A stretch of 64,000 nucleotides of DNA from Apodospora peruviana (Eukaryota; Ascomycota; Sordariomycetes; Sordariales; Lasiosphaeriaceae): contig JAUEDM010000002.1 in NCBI GenBank assembly GCA_033439685.1, forward strand, positions 6,262,001 to 6,326,000, written 5' to 3'. The stretch's first letter is position 1. Each line of letters begins with the position of its first letter. Below the pieces are notes generated by a model. It saw nothing but the letters and a program-made list of their open reading frames with translations, was not told the origin of the DNA and did no database searches. A program made the position numbers and the translations under genes. Of this stretch, positions 10,829 to 19,837 are shown one piece after another.

Positions 10829-11980
10829 ATGGCAAACCACCTTGCCGCCATCTGCCGCTCCAAAGGTCTACCCTTTGAGGTCGAATCTCGTCCTACACCC
10901 AAGCCAGGACCAGGTGATCTTCTTATCGCTGTTAAATCCGTCGCCCTCAATCCCGCAGACGTCCTCATTCAGGATACCGGACTCCTAGTACCTTCCGACA
11001 GCTACCCGACCGTGATCGGGTTCGACATGTCTGGGCTCGTCCTAGAGGTTGGAGATGGCGTTCCTCTCGATACATTCGTTCCTAGCAAAACCCGAGTCGC
11101 CGCCTACACCGCCTCTTACTGGAGGTCATACAATCCGGATTACGGTACTTTTCAAGAGAAGTGCCTTGTCCCATGGCAGCATTGCGCGGTCATGCCAGAT
11201 GGCGTCTCCTGGAACGAGGCTGCAACTCTGCCTGTTGCGGTGCAAACCGCGCTGAGTGCATGGGCGCTCACGGGGATCAGCTTCCCGCCTGACGAGGCCG
11301 ACGGGAACATCGCGGCAGAGAAGAGTAATGCGAGGGAAGACAGCAAGCCGGAGGAAAGGGAAGCGCTTCTGATATGGGGAGCCTCCTCCAGCGTTGGTAC
11401 CATGGGCGTGCAAGCGGCTCGCCTACTGCGTGACCACCCTCACTCGCTGTTCAGTGCCGTGTACGCCACCGCGGGACCTACCAACATGAACTACGTTTCC
11501 TCACTTGGTGCGGACCGCGTATTTGATTATCGAGATCCAGATGTCGTGAAGAAGATCCTCTCCGCCGCGCGAGAAAACGGGCTCGTGATCCGACATTGTT
11601 TTCTTGCCATGGGTGATCTGGCTCCATGTCAGGCTATTTTAGCTTCTTTCCTCGCCGCAGATGACAACTCCAAGGGAGGCAAGGCGGCAGCAAGGATTGC
11701 GTCCGCCCCCATGTTACCGACGGATGGCACGCAAGCAGCAATCGACGACATAGAGACCGTGTTTGTTTTTCCGCCCGTGGTGGAAGAAGAGAGACTGAGA
11801 CAGTTTGAGTCCTGGATGGGGAAGAGGCTGACCGGGTATTTGGCCAAGGGGGCGATTCGTCCCAGTCCTGAGCCCAAGGTGGTCGGAAAGGGCCGCGGGT
11901 TGGATGCGATTCAACATGGATTGGATATTCTTCGAGGCGGTGTCAGTTGCACAAAGTTGGTTGTCGAGATACACGAGTGA
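10829..11980 (+). CDS. MDR-family oxidoreductase (zinc-binding dehydrogenase-like)
   Basis: Single-exon 383-aa medium-chain dehydrogenase/reductase. It has a GroES-like N-domain (PKPGPGDLLI at about 24-33, NPADV at 41-45, IGFDMSG at 63-69) and an NAD(P)-binding Rossmann domain with GASSSVGTMGVQAARLL at about 184-200. The catalytic-zinc Cys/His pattern of alcohol dehydrogenases is not visible, which fits the quinone-reductase/enoyl-reductase branch. Such enzymes reduce activated double bonds with NADPH and include trans-acting enoyl reductases of polyketide pathways, but no polyketide synthase is in the window. The start is the ATG at 10829; an overlapping frame starting at 10737 is not supported. 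It is divergent from the Zn2Cys6 gene across 474 bp. Confidence 0.9.
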   Translation: MANHLAAICRSKGLPFEVESRPTPKPGPGDLLIAVKSVALNPADVLIQDTGLLVPSDSYPTVIGFDMSGLVLEVGDGVPLDTFVPSKTRVAAYTASYWRSYNPDYGTFQEKCLVPWQHCAVMPDGVSWNEAATLPVAVQTALSAWALTGISFPPDEADGNIAAEKSNAREDSKPEEREALLIWGASSSVGTMGVQAARLLRDHPHSLFSAVYATAGPTNMNYVSSLGADRVFDYRDPDVVKKILSAARENGLVIRHCFLAMGDLAPCQAILASFLAADDNSKGGKAAARIASAPMLPTDGTQAAIDDIETVFVFPPVVEEERLRQFESWMGKRLTGYLAKGAIRPSPEPKVVGKGRGLDAIQHGLDILRGGVSCTKLVVEIHE

Positions 11981-13204
11981 GTGTAACTCGGGCAAGTGAG
12001 ACGTTACTGAGCAGAGTTTCTGGTCCTGTGGTGGTGAGACGTCGTTGCCATTCACCGTCGAACTCCAAATACATATGCTATAGTTTGTATCTCTCGCGAG
12101 AGGCCTTGCTACGAGCGAAACAAAGTTCAATCACACAATTTTGCTCATTCATTTAATAGAAATCGGACCCAAAATCAGAGATATTACATCATGTCTAGAC
12201 CCCGGCGGGTTCCATCCGTCGAAAAGCAAAGTCATCCTCGGCATGGTGTGCACCGCCGTCCTGGACCCCTTGGGGCATGATTTTTAAGCTCAGTTTGAGC
12301 ATGTCCGTTGTTCAAGTCTCCGTCCACCCGCCATCAATCGATCTGTGATGACGACGTCAATCGTCAGCCTTTATGACAAAATCAATTCATTTAAGCTGCT
12401 TTCCTTCTGCTTCTCACCGGATGTGGCTTGCTTCTCGGTCAAACGTGCCAAGAGAAATTCAGCTGGTGGGGCCGTTCCGGGCAGAGATCGTCCTGAGGGG
12501 CCGGGAAATTTACACGGCGTTATCATGCCTGTTAATTAATTAACCGTGATCGACCTATGATGTGCTGAAGCTCATGGCTCGCATGGAGGAATGGAATCTT
12601 GTGACATTATCATCTTGGAGTCATATTATCCACCAGAGTGGAATCAACGTGAGTGCTCAACATAAGTACCGTTTTGGAAGAGTCGTAACTTGAGTTTGCA
12701 AGCGGGAAGACATCCGTTACGTACCCAGCTTACATTACGTGAACACAGGCATCAGTAGACCACGCGCCGGGACAAGCGAGAGTGGCCAGTGGGCGTTAGC
12801 ATCACAGCACCTTACACGAGCAAGATGTGTGAATCCTATCCTCGAACCTTACTCCCGCGCCTATTGTGTACACCTATACGTGGTGAGACACCGCACAGAG
12901 CCTAACATAGCATCACCTACGCTACATTCTCATCCAAAGATATCAAGACATTGTGCTGTCCACTTAATTCATTGGGTGCAGTCATGGGTTCATGTGTGAT
13001 TGTATGCTAATCTCAGCTATCACACAATCTGAGTCGATACCAACTTATGCCAAAAGAACGACAGAGCAGCCCTCAATATCTGAAGTTCAAAACTCATCAT
13101 GCTCTCCCCAGACAGCCAACACTTCCTAGCCCAATCGAAAGCTGACCCATCTGACCACATCACAGTCTGCAAAACCACGCCATTTCAAGCAAAGAAAGTG
13201 CATC
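11981..13204. other. Intergenic spacer
   Basis: No gene recognised. The short frames here lack family features on either strand. It contains the 3' flank of the MDR gene and the 3' flank of the LPMO relic. Confidence 0.5.
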
Positions 13205-14018
13205 TTAGCCACCCGCGGCGTCAAAAGATTCGGTCGTCGCGCTCTGCGCAGCAAGCACCTTCTCCTGATACTCCAGATACACCTTGTTGGCCGCCTCGCC
13301 CTGGCCCGTCGGGCTGATTACGACCTTTTCTTTAGGCGCCAGAGCGGGCATAGCGGTCGATGGCGTGTACACTTTTGGGCCGACGAATGGGTAGGGCAGG
13401 GCCGGCACGGTGGTGTTGAAGATGTCGTACTTGAAACCGGGTTCGTCCATCTTGTAGCCTCCGGGAAAAGTAACGCCGGGGGGGGTGTGGCGGTGCCGGA
13501 GCTGGTCACCTTGAACTTGAAGCAGTGCATGTAGAACTGCGGGCCGATGGGACTCCACTCGCAGCCGGGGTTTGTGTCCAGGGCGAAGTGGAGGGCGATG
13601 AGCTAGTTACGAAGGTGAGTAATGATGATCGCACACACACACACACAACAAAAGAAGAGGGAAAATGGCTTCGCATACCTCATGTCGGATAATATAGTTA
13701 CCAGACTTGATATCCGCCGGGATGGTGGTCATCCAAGTCCCGTTGGTCGAGTCCAGCAGCTTGACCGTGCCCCAGACGCCCTTGCTGTCGACGGCTTCCT
13801 CGCCGATCTTGAAGAATTGGAGCTTGTTTACGTTGACCTTGTCGACGGAGCCCTTGTAGGGGGCCATCCAGGCTGAGATGGGGCCCTTGTGGCTGTAGAG
13901 CCAGCGCGTGCAGTGGAAGGTGACGGTGCTGCCGGCGCGGACCTCGGCGATGGCGGACGGGATCGGGGTGTGGGGCGTGTTGCAGGCCATATCGGCGCTG
14001 GTCATGTCGAAGATGGGA
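13205..14018 (-). pseudogene. AA9 lytic polysaccharide monooxygenase lacking its first exon
   Basis: Copper-dependent cellulose-cleaving family AA9 (formerly GH61). Two exon segments remain, 14018-13679 and 13602-13205, separated by a good intron (GTATGC/TAG, 13603-13678). Conserved pieces are PIFDMTSADMACN, the second copper-ligand region SHKGPI, the second-sphere RHELIALH and QFY with the axial Tyr. The 5' exon with signal peptide and the mature N-terminal His that forms half of the histidine brace is not present in the 14019-14764 sequence, although a TGACAG acceptor marks where it should join. A C8 run at about 13479-13486 also puts the last third (VTFPGGYKMDEPG onward) out of frame. Without His1 it cannot bind copper properly. 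The homopolymer shift could be a sequencing error; the missing exon could not. Confidence 0.85.
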
Positions 14019-14764
14019 CTGTCAGATGGAAAGGATGCCTGTCAGAAAGGAATGCTGAGTGTGGTCACCTAGAGGTGAAAGGATCTAGGCAAAGGAATTA
14101 GGGAAACCCCAAGGGACTAGGAAAAGGCCCAAAGGAGCTGGCGGAGCCAGCTCAACCAGGTTGAACTATCAAGACCTACGAGTAGATTTACCACTATAAA
14201 TGAGTATATGAACTAGGAATCTAGCCTCCCTAGATTCTGGGGAGGAGGAGGAGGAGGAGACAATCATGGAATAAATCCTCATAAAATCAACGAATCCAAT
14301 GTGCATTGCTTCTGACAGTAGACTGTTCGAAGTAAAAATGGGAATGAGGTAGTTGATCGAGGAGACTTGGGCGGGGGAGTGATAAGAACGATGAAGAGAA
14401 GGAAACCATTGCAAGAGTCTTATCGATGCTGGATTTATATATCATGATGTCTATATCTACGGGGCGCGTAAGTGGAAGCTGACAAGCATTGGCGAATGAG
14501 CTTGCAGGAACTCATTTCCTTATCTAGGAATAGCCGGGAGCTGCCAACAGCCCCTCTCACCGCCGAGCCAACCAAAGTTGATTTTCCCAATGTAGAAAGA
14601 GAGATTCTGCTGGCGGCCGACCATGGTCTAAGGCCTTCACATTCCCAAAGCACACAATCAGACAATACACACAATCAGACAATACATTCCGTCTCTTCCT
14701 CTCAGCCTAGGTAGGCTTCTAACCCAGACAGTGTGAAAATAACAGTGTGAAAACCATGAGCTCA
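14019..14764. other. Spacer where the LPMO first exon should be
   Basis: I looked on the minus strand for a signal peptide plus an HTIFQ-like mature start and found none. A GGA run (about 14240-14258) is the only simple repeat. No gene is supported. Confidence 0.5.
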
Positions 14765-16206
14765 GACAGTTTTCACCTTCCTCAACACCATCGGCACCCC
14801 GGACCTATCCCGTGCCGACGTGATGCGTGTGCGGGGCCATGTCACTAGAATGAACTTTGCCAGCAGACGCCGTCGGATAGCACAGGCTCGATCGGTCAGC
14901 AGCCAAAACCATACCCGAAATGAGGAGCAGGCGATAATAGTTCCGAAACAGCCACCTCCCAATGCTCCGCCAGCAGACCTATTACGGCAGTTGGCTACAC
15001 CACCGAAGGATAAACGTCAATACACTGAGCTCTGTAAGTTTCAGTTCCACGGTTCAAGTCCCTGCCTCGTCTGACGGACCATCTGTCACAGTCTCCAGCT
15101 ACTGGTCGTTCGTCTTCCTGTACGGTGTGAAAGAAACCCCAGCAGTGCCGACGAGGAGGCCTGGATCGACCTCCTCGCGTCGGATGCCGCACTGGCCCAG
15201 TCCTTTGGTGGCCACAGGTATCCGGAGCTGGTCACCCGACCTGGGATGTCAGGAAGAAGCGGCGGTCCACGCGTACAAGGCAGTCAATCTCGTTATCCGG
15301 CGCATCAGGACGGAGACTGCGCACACGGACGCGGTCATCGGAGCGGTGTTCCACATGGCCATCGGGGAACGTCTGATGCACAATGATCTCGCCTGGGAGA
15401 TTCACCTTGGTGGTCTGGCGGAGCTGATTGTCGTGAGGTTGGCTCGAGGCCAAGTCCATCTGCCTAGCATGTTGGCCAATTTCCTGATATAGTCTGTTCT
15501 CCTCTGCTTTTGTCGTCGAGATGATTGAAACCGAAGGTAGCTAATAAAGGACATTGGGCGTGCGAATAGCGACTCGACAAACACCATCTTCAACTTCCCC
15601 CCTACTATCCCACCCAAAAATCATCGCCGCGATCCGCCCCTATTACAGCAACCATCACTTCGCGGGAGCCGTCTGCACTCTGGCAGACATATCGTCCAGT
15701 CTCGTCCACCTACGCGCCTCAATCCGCACCTACCGCACATGTCAAGAACCCTGGGATACCACACTCTCCACCATGATCGACACCAACTTCCACGGTCTGT
15801 TGGGACAGACCCGCGCCCTCAGACTCGAGCAGCAAAACGATGCATACGTGCAGGCGACCGTTCGCGCGATGGAGGTAGCGCTCTACCTGTCGTGGCGACC
15901 TCACCAAGAGGCGGTCCTCGACCACCTTGCTGCAAAGCTCAAGGAGGCGTGGTGCGCGCCGCCGTTCAGACCGTGCATGTTCATGACGCTGAGCTCGTGC
16001 CAGATCATGCTGGGTGCTGTGGCGGCGAGCAAAGGGTGCCGGTCAGGGCTTGGTTAGTTGCCGAACTGAGGAGGGCCGCATCGGCTTTGCGAGAGCGCGG
16101 ATGGACGCGCCCGCTGTCGATTCTTGATGGCCGGTTTGATGGCTCGGACGACTTGGAGCCTTTGCGTAGCTTCAAGGCGCTTCGTCGGGGGAAGTTGGAT
16201 ACCTAG
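14765..16206 (+). pseudogene. Broken fungal-specific transcription factor-domain gene (PF11951-like)
   Basis: The order of motifs matches that of small fungal regulators without a zinc cluster: FTFLNTIGTPDLSRADVMRV, a basic segment NFASRRRRIAQAR, then long helical segments (AAVHAYKAVNLVIRRI, LLGQTRALRLEQQ, LSSCQIMLGAVAAS). The first segment has no in-frame ATG because a TGA lies just upstream. A GTAAGT intron at about 15034-15090 is plausible. The frame is lost at a stop near 15490, changes at a CCCCCC run near 15600, and changes again near 16025, after which the C-terminal tail (RAASALRERGWTRPL) ends at TAG 16204. The intact gene at 58580-60153 has the same architecture. I judge it non-functional. 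Confidence 0.75.
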
Positions 16207-16772
16207 AACTCATCATCTCGCTGGTTGTTCGGCTGCAACGTAAAACATACGATCAAGATAAAAAATCTTCCCGTCACCGTCGTACTTGAAAGTTCCAACT
16301 TATGACGGAACATATCGAACCGCGGCGGAGTCGACAAGTTTTTTTTTGTCTCTTGGAAGTTGAGAGATCGCGAGATCTCCAATTTGGGTGGGGCGATCTC
16401 GAAATCGGCTCGGCTTCCAACGCATCGGGCGCGGCAGTGGCGGCGTGCGATCGGCTCCGCCCCCAGCGGGAGTGGCATGCCGAAAAAGCCGCCCGGACTA
16501 AGAGTGATCAACCGGCTTGGCAACTATCTCGAGGTTCGGTACCAGTCGTGACGTCGCGGCCAAGAGTTTATTACCGGTATTGCTGTTAATCAAATCATCA
16601 GAGATGTCATCAATGACAAACTGCAAGCGACGGGACTGGGCTGACATCAAGTAAACAATATGAATTTAACGCATATAAGGAACCTTTGCAGCAGTCTTTT
16701 GTACAACCTGAATCTTCCCTTCGTCATCCACCAACTTACATCTACCGGTCTGACGATTTCCAACAAATCAAA
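16207..16772 (+). promoter_or_regulatory. Spacer with TATA-like box of the lipocalin gene
   Basis: No coding sequence recognised. TATAAG at 16674-16679 lies about 95 bp upstream of the lipocalin ATG and is followed by a pyrimidine-rich leader. Confidence 0.4.
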
Positions 16773-17446
16773 ATGCGTTCATCCACCATCCTCGCCCTCC
16801 TCGCCGGCACCGCCGCAGCAGCAAGAAACGCCGTCCCATCATTATGGGACGGGAAGTGCTACTACCCCAAGTCAGACATCGGTTTCGAGCTCGACTCGTA
16901 CCTAGGCCGCTGGTACCAGGTCGCAGGAACCATTGCGCCTTACACGGCCAACTGCAAATGCGTAATGGCGCAGTATGCTCTTAACGTGAGTCTTCTCCCT
17001 GACATCTAACTGAACATCTCTAACCATTTGGTAGGACAACGGAACCGTCCAGGTGAACAACACGTGCCAGGCCGGAACCCGGCCGGTCAGCATTCTCGGG
17101 GCCGCCACCCCTGCCGACCCTCAGTACGGCGCCACGGGTGTTTTCAGGGTTCAGTTCCCCGGTGAAAGGCCTCCGGACTGCCCTGGACCGAACTATATCG
17201 TGCAGGATTACACTGGCGAGTTCTCGCTCGTGCAGACCAATAACTTCACTACGTTGTTTATTCTCAGCCGGGAGCAGCACCCTAAGGAGGAGGTTATAGA
17301 TGTAAGTCTTCTTCTCTATAATGGCTGTAACCGATCCAGCTCTAACCATGGTAATAACACAGGCTTGGATTAAGCGTGCTGAGTTGCTTGGAACTAATCT
17401 TAGCAATGTTGTTAAGACGGATCAGACTGGATGCTTGTTCACATAA
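16773..17446 (+). CDS. Secreted lipocalin-like protein, three exons
   Basis: Exons 16773-16985, 17035-17301 and 17363-17446 join in phase 0 to 187 aa; donors GTGAGT and GTAAGT, acceptors TAG and CAG. Residues 1-17 form a signal peptide (small Ala-rich core). The mature part begins near WDGKCYYP and carries the lipocalin signature G-x-W within YLGRWYQVAG (43-52), followed by CKCVMAQYAL and N-glycosylation sites (NGT, NNT, NFT). Lipocalins are eight-stranded barrels binding small hydrophobic ligands; this group resembles apolipoprotein D/Blc-type proteins. The C-terminal helix TNLSNVVKTDQTGC ends with a Cys that may pair with an N-terminal Cys, as in Blc-like lipocalins. Ligand unknown. Downstream is an MDR gene on the same strand, 690 bp away. 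Confidence 0.85.
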
Positions 17447-17527
17447 ATATCGGCCTTAGGTAGTTAGTAGTTAGTACCGGCATATTTGAGCCACATTGCA
17501 TGTATTAAAATCCCGACAGAAGGGTAC

Positions 17528-17543
17528 CTATCTATATAGATAG
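17528..17543. repeat. 16-bp perfect palindrome after lipocalin gene
   Basis: CTATCTATATAGATAG reads the same on both strands and lies 82 bp after the lipocalin stop codon, within the likely 3' UTR or terminator zone. It could form a hairpin in RNA or be chance in A/T-rich DNA. Confidence 0.5.
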
Positions 17544-17974
17544 CAATTCAAACAAATATAGCATGTTTGCTCCGTTAGAAACCGAAAGGTTTATTCTAGG
17601 TCTGTAACTGATTGGTACACCGGGTAGTCTTTGCGCCGAACGGGGACGCCATCCCCAAATAAGCCAGGGGTAACTGCTTAGCCCCTATTCGTCCACGAAA
17701 CTGTTCGGCGCAACAGTCTCTCCGCAGCTTCACTCACTTGGGTCTAGTCACCACATAACATGATAGTATCGGGCCGTCCGATGGTGTCAAACCTTGACGA
17801 CGTCGGTCGAGGCAACTGCGTGATGCCGACAGCAGCACTCGCGGCTCGCGACAATCGCAAAGTCGCGAGGCTTGACCACGAGGAAACGCGTACTTCATTT
17901 TGAATGTCTCCGAACCGATCATGGATAAGTCTGGATTACCGCAGGACAATGTGACTCGAAACAAAGACTGAAAT

Positions 17975-17980
17975 TATAAA
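17975..17980 (+). promoter_or_regulatory. TATA box of the second MDR gene
   Basis: TATAAA sits 155 bp upstream of ATG 18136 with no intervening gene. Confidence 0.45.
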
Positions 17981-18135
17981 AGATCATGGCTCCCAAGATG
18001 ATTACGAGACCATTTCATTCGACAGTTTATTGCTTATAGGATAGAGTTTGATCACTCTAGCTCATCTTTGCTCGACTTTTCACGTCACGAGCCCTTATAC
18101 ATCATTATTCGAGAAGCTATACCTACCTGTTCAGC

Positions 18136-19257
18136 ATGGCATCGTCATCATCACCGCCAACCAAAACAATCCGCAAAGCCCTCATCTCCTCCTTTTCAAC
18201 CGATCCATCAGACGTCTCAAACCTGAGCGTAGTCTCCGCTCCGGCACCACAACCACCAACCAAGAATGAGATCCAAGTCCGCGTTCTGTACGCAGGTTTC
18301 AGCGGTGCGGACATCAACATGGCCCGCGGGACCTACCCTCTACAACGCAAAGCCCCCTTCACGCCAGGATACTCCCTGGTCGGCACCGTAATCGCTGTCG
18401 GTGACGACAACCACCGTCATCGTTTTCAGCCAGGCGACTTCGTCACGGCCGTGACGACTTACGATGCGCAAGCTGAGCTGGTCAACGTCCCCAGGCAGCT
18501 CGCCATCCCTGTTCCGTCAGAGCTATGCACACATGCAAGCGACGCCCTCCTGCGCCAGGTCACCGCCATGGCGCTGGACTGGAACACAGCCTACGGGATG
18601 GTATCTCGCGCAGCAAACGTTCAAGCCGGTCACGTAGTCTTCATTCACGGGCTCAGTGGCGCGGTTGGGCAAGCGCTACTATCTCTCTGCCTGATGCGCG
18701 GCGCGCACGTGTATGGGACCGCTTCGAGCCGAAACCATGCCGCGCTGTTGAGTGCTGGTGTTAAAGGCGTGTTTGAGTATACCTCCAAGGAGTGGATTTC
18801 CACGATGCAGGCCACCTCCGGCGGGGTTGACGCGGTGTTTGACGCGCTGGGCTTCGAGTCCTGGGACGAGTCGTATTCTATCCTCAGCAGTGAGAGAGGC
18901 GGGGTGCTGGTTGGCTATGGGGGTAACCAAGGCGCGCTGGATGGCGAAAAGAAGCAGCGGAAGCCGTGGTTGTATATCGTGAAATTGCTGGTTAGGGGTG
19001 CTGTGGGTGAGATTTCGAAGTTTCTGACGGGAAGGGGGAAGACGACGAGGTTCTACTATATCAGGCCCGGTACGGAGAGGTGTGAGAGTGATATGGTAAG
19101 TCTGATGGAATTGTTGAAGGAGGGTACGATTGAGGTTCCGATTAAAGGATGCTGGAATCTGGATACTGAAGGGTTAAGGGAGGCGCATCAGAGTTGGGGG
19201 AAGATGGATGGTATGGGGAGTTTGTTGATAAAGGTTACCGGGGAGAAGAAATTGTGA
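18136..19257 (+). CDS. MDR-family quinone oxidoreductase-like protein
   Basis: Intronless 373-aa protein of the medium-chain dehydrogenase/reductase superfamily, VAT-1/quinone-oxidoreductase branch. The GroES-like fold has RVLYAGFSGADINMARG at about 49-65 and TPGYSLVGTV at 76-85. The nucleotide-binding motif is HGLSGAVGQALLSL at 171-184, followed by GAHVYGTAS. There are no structural-zinc cysteines, consistent with the zinc-free NADPH:quinone reductase group. Substrate unknown. It differs from the MDR protein at 10829-11980 and is not a tandem copy of it. The start at 18136 has a purine at -3 and in-frame family-like sequence from residue 11 onward. Confidence 0.9.
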   Translation: MASSSSPPTKTIRKALISSFSTDPSDVSNLSVVSAPAPQPPTKNEIQVRVLYAGFSGADINMARGTYPLQRKAPFTPGYSLVGTVIAVGDDNHRHRFQPGDFVTAVTTYDAQAELVNVPRQLAIPVPSELCTHASDALLRQVTAMALDWNTAYGMVSRAANVQAGHVVFIHGLSGAVGQALLSLCLMRGAHVYGTASSRNHAALLSAGVKGVFEYTSKEWISTMQATSGGVDAVFDALGFESWDESYSILSSERGGVLVGYGGNQGALDGEKKQRKPWLYIVKLLVRGAVGEISKFLTGRGKTTRFYYIRPGTERCESDMVSLMELLKEGTIEVPIKGCWNLDTEGLREAHQSWGKMDGMGSLLIKVTGEKKL

Positions 19258-19837
19258 GGAACGGGGCTGGTATTTGCCGTTGTGACGACATTTTCAGCTG
19301 TTAGGTATCTCCCAGAAGTAGACGATGGAAGCAGCGTTGGCTCGTTGAGAACATGTTGAAGCTATTAACAACTGGAAAGAGCCCAGGGTCCTTCCCGCCT
19401 TCATGGCATGCCTGTGCACCCTGTCGCCCCACAAATGGACTTCGTTAATTCCAATCATTGTTTCCTCAAATCTCTTCTAACTCGCTTCCCAATTGCAGCT
19501 CATCAACTTCATCATCCACCGACCGTTAATCCATTATACAAGCACTAGCCGAGTTCAATGGTTGCCGACTTGCGGCCTAGAATTTAAGACACAAATTTCC
19601 ATATCCCGGATCTGGATTAGTTGCAGCGGCTCCTGGGCCAATGATACGGCAACCCAATCACCAGCTGCTTCATCGCACCCCGCGACGCGATAGCCATCGT
19701 GGCTTGGGGCTGAGCTGACACGACGCGGTGAGGGGTTTCTCTCTTCGAGAGCATCTTCACCCAGACTCTTCACCCAGACACCACCCCAGGTCAATGTCTA
19801 AACGATAGACGCATCTCACCGCAGCGATATTACAGTC
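19258..19837. other. Intergenic spacer
   Basis: No gene recognised. A direct duplication (CACCCAGACTCTTCACCCAGACACC) at about 19759-19783 is the only local structure noted. Confidence 0.5.

Noticed and set aside
10737..10988. Alternative start for the MDR gene at 10737
   Set aside because: That frame differs from the MDR frame and is not conserved in character; ATG 10829 gives the full family length.
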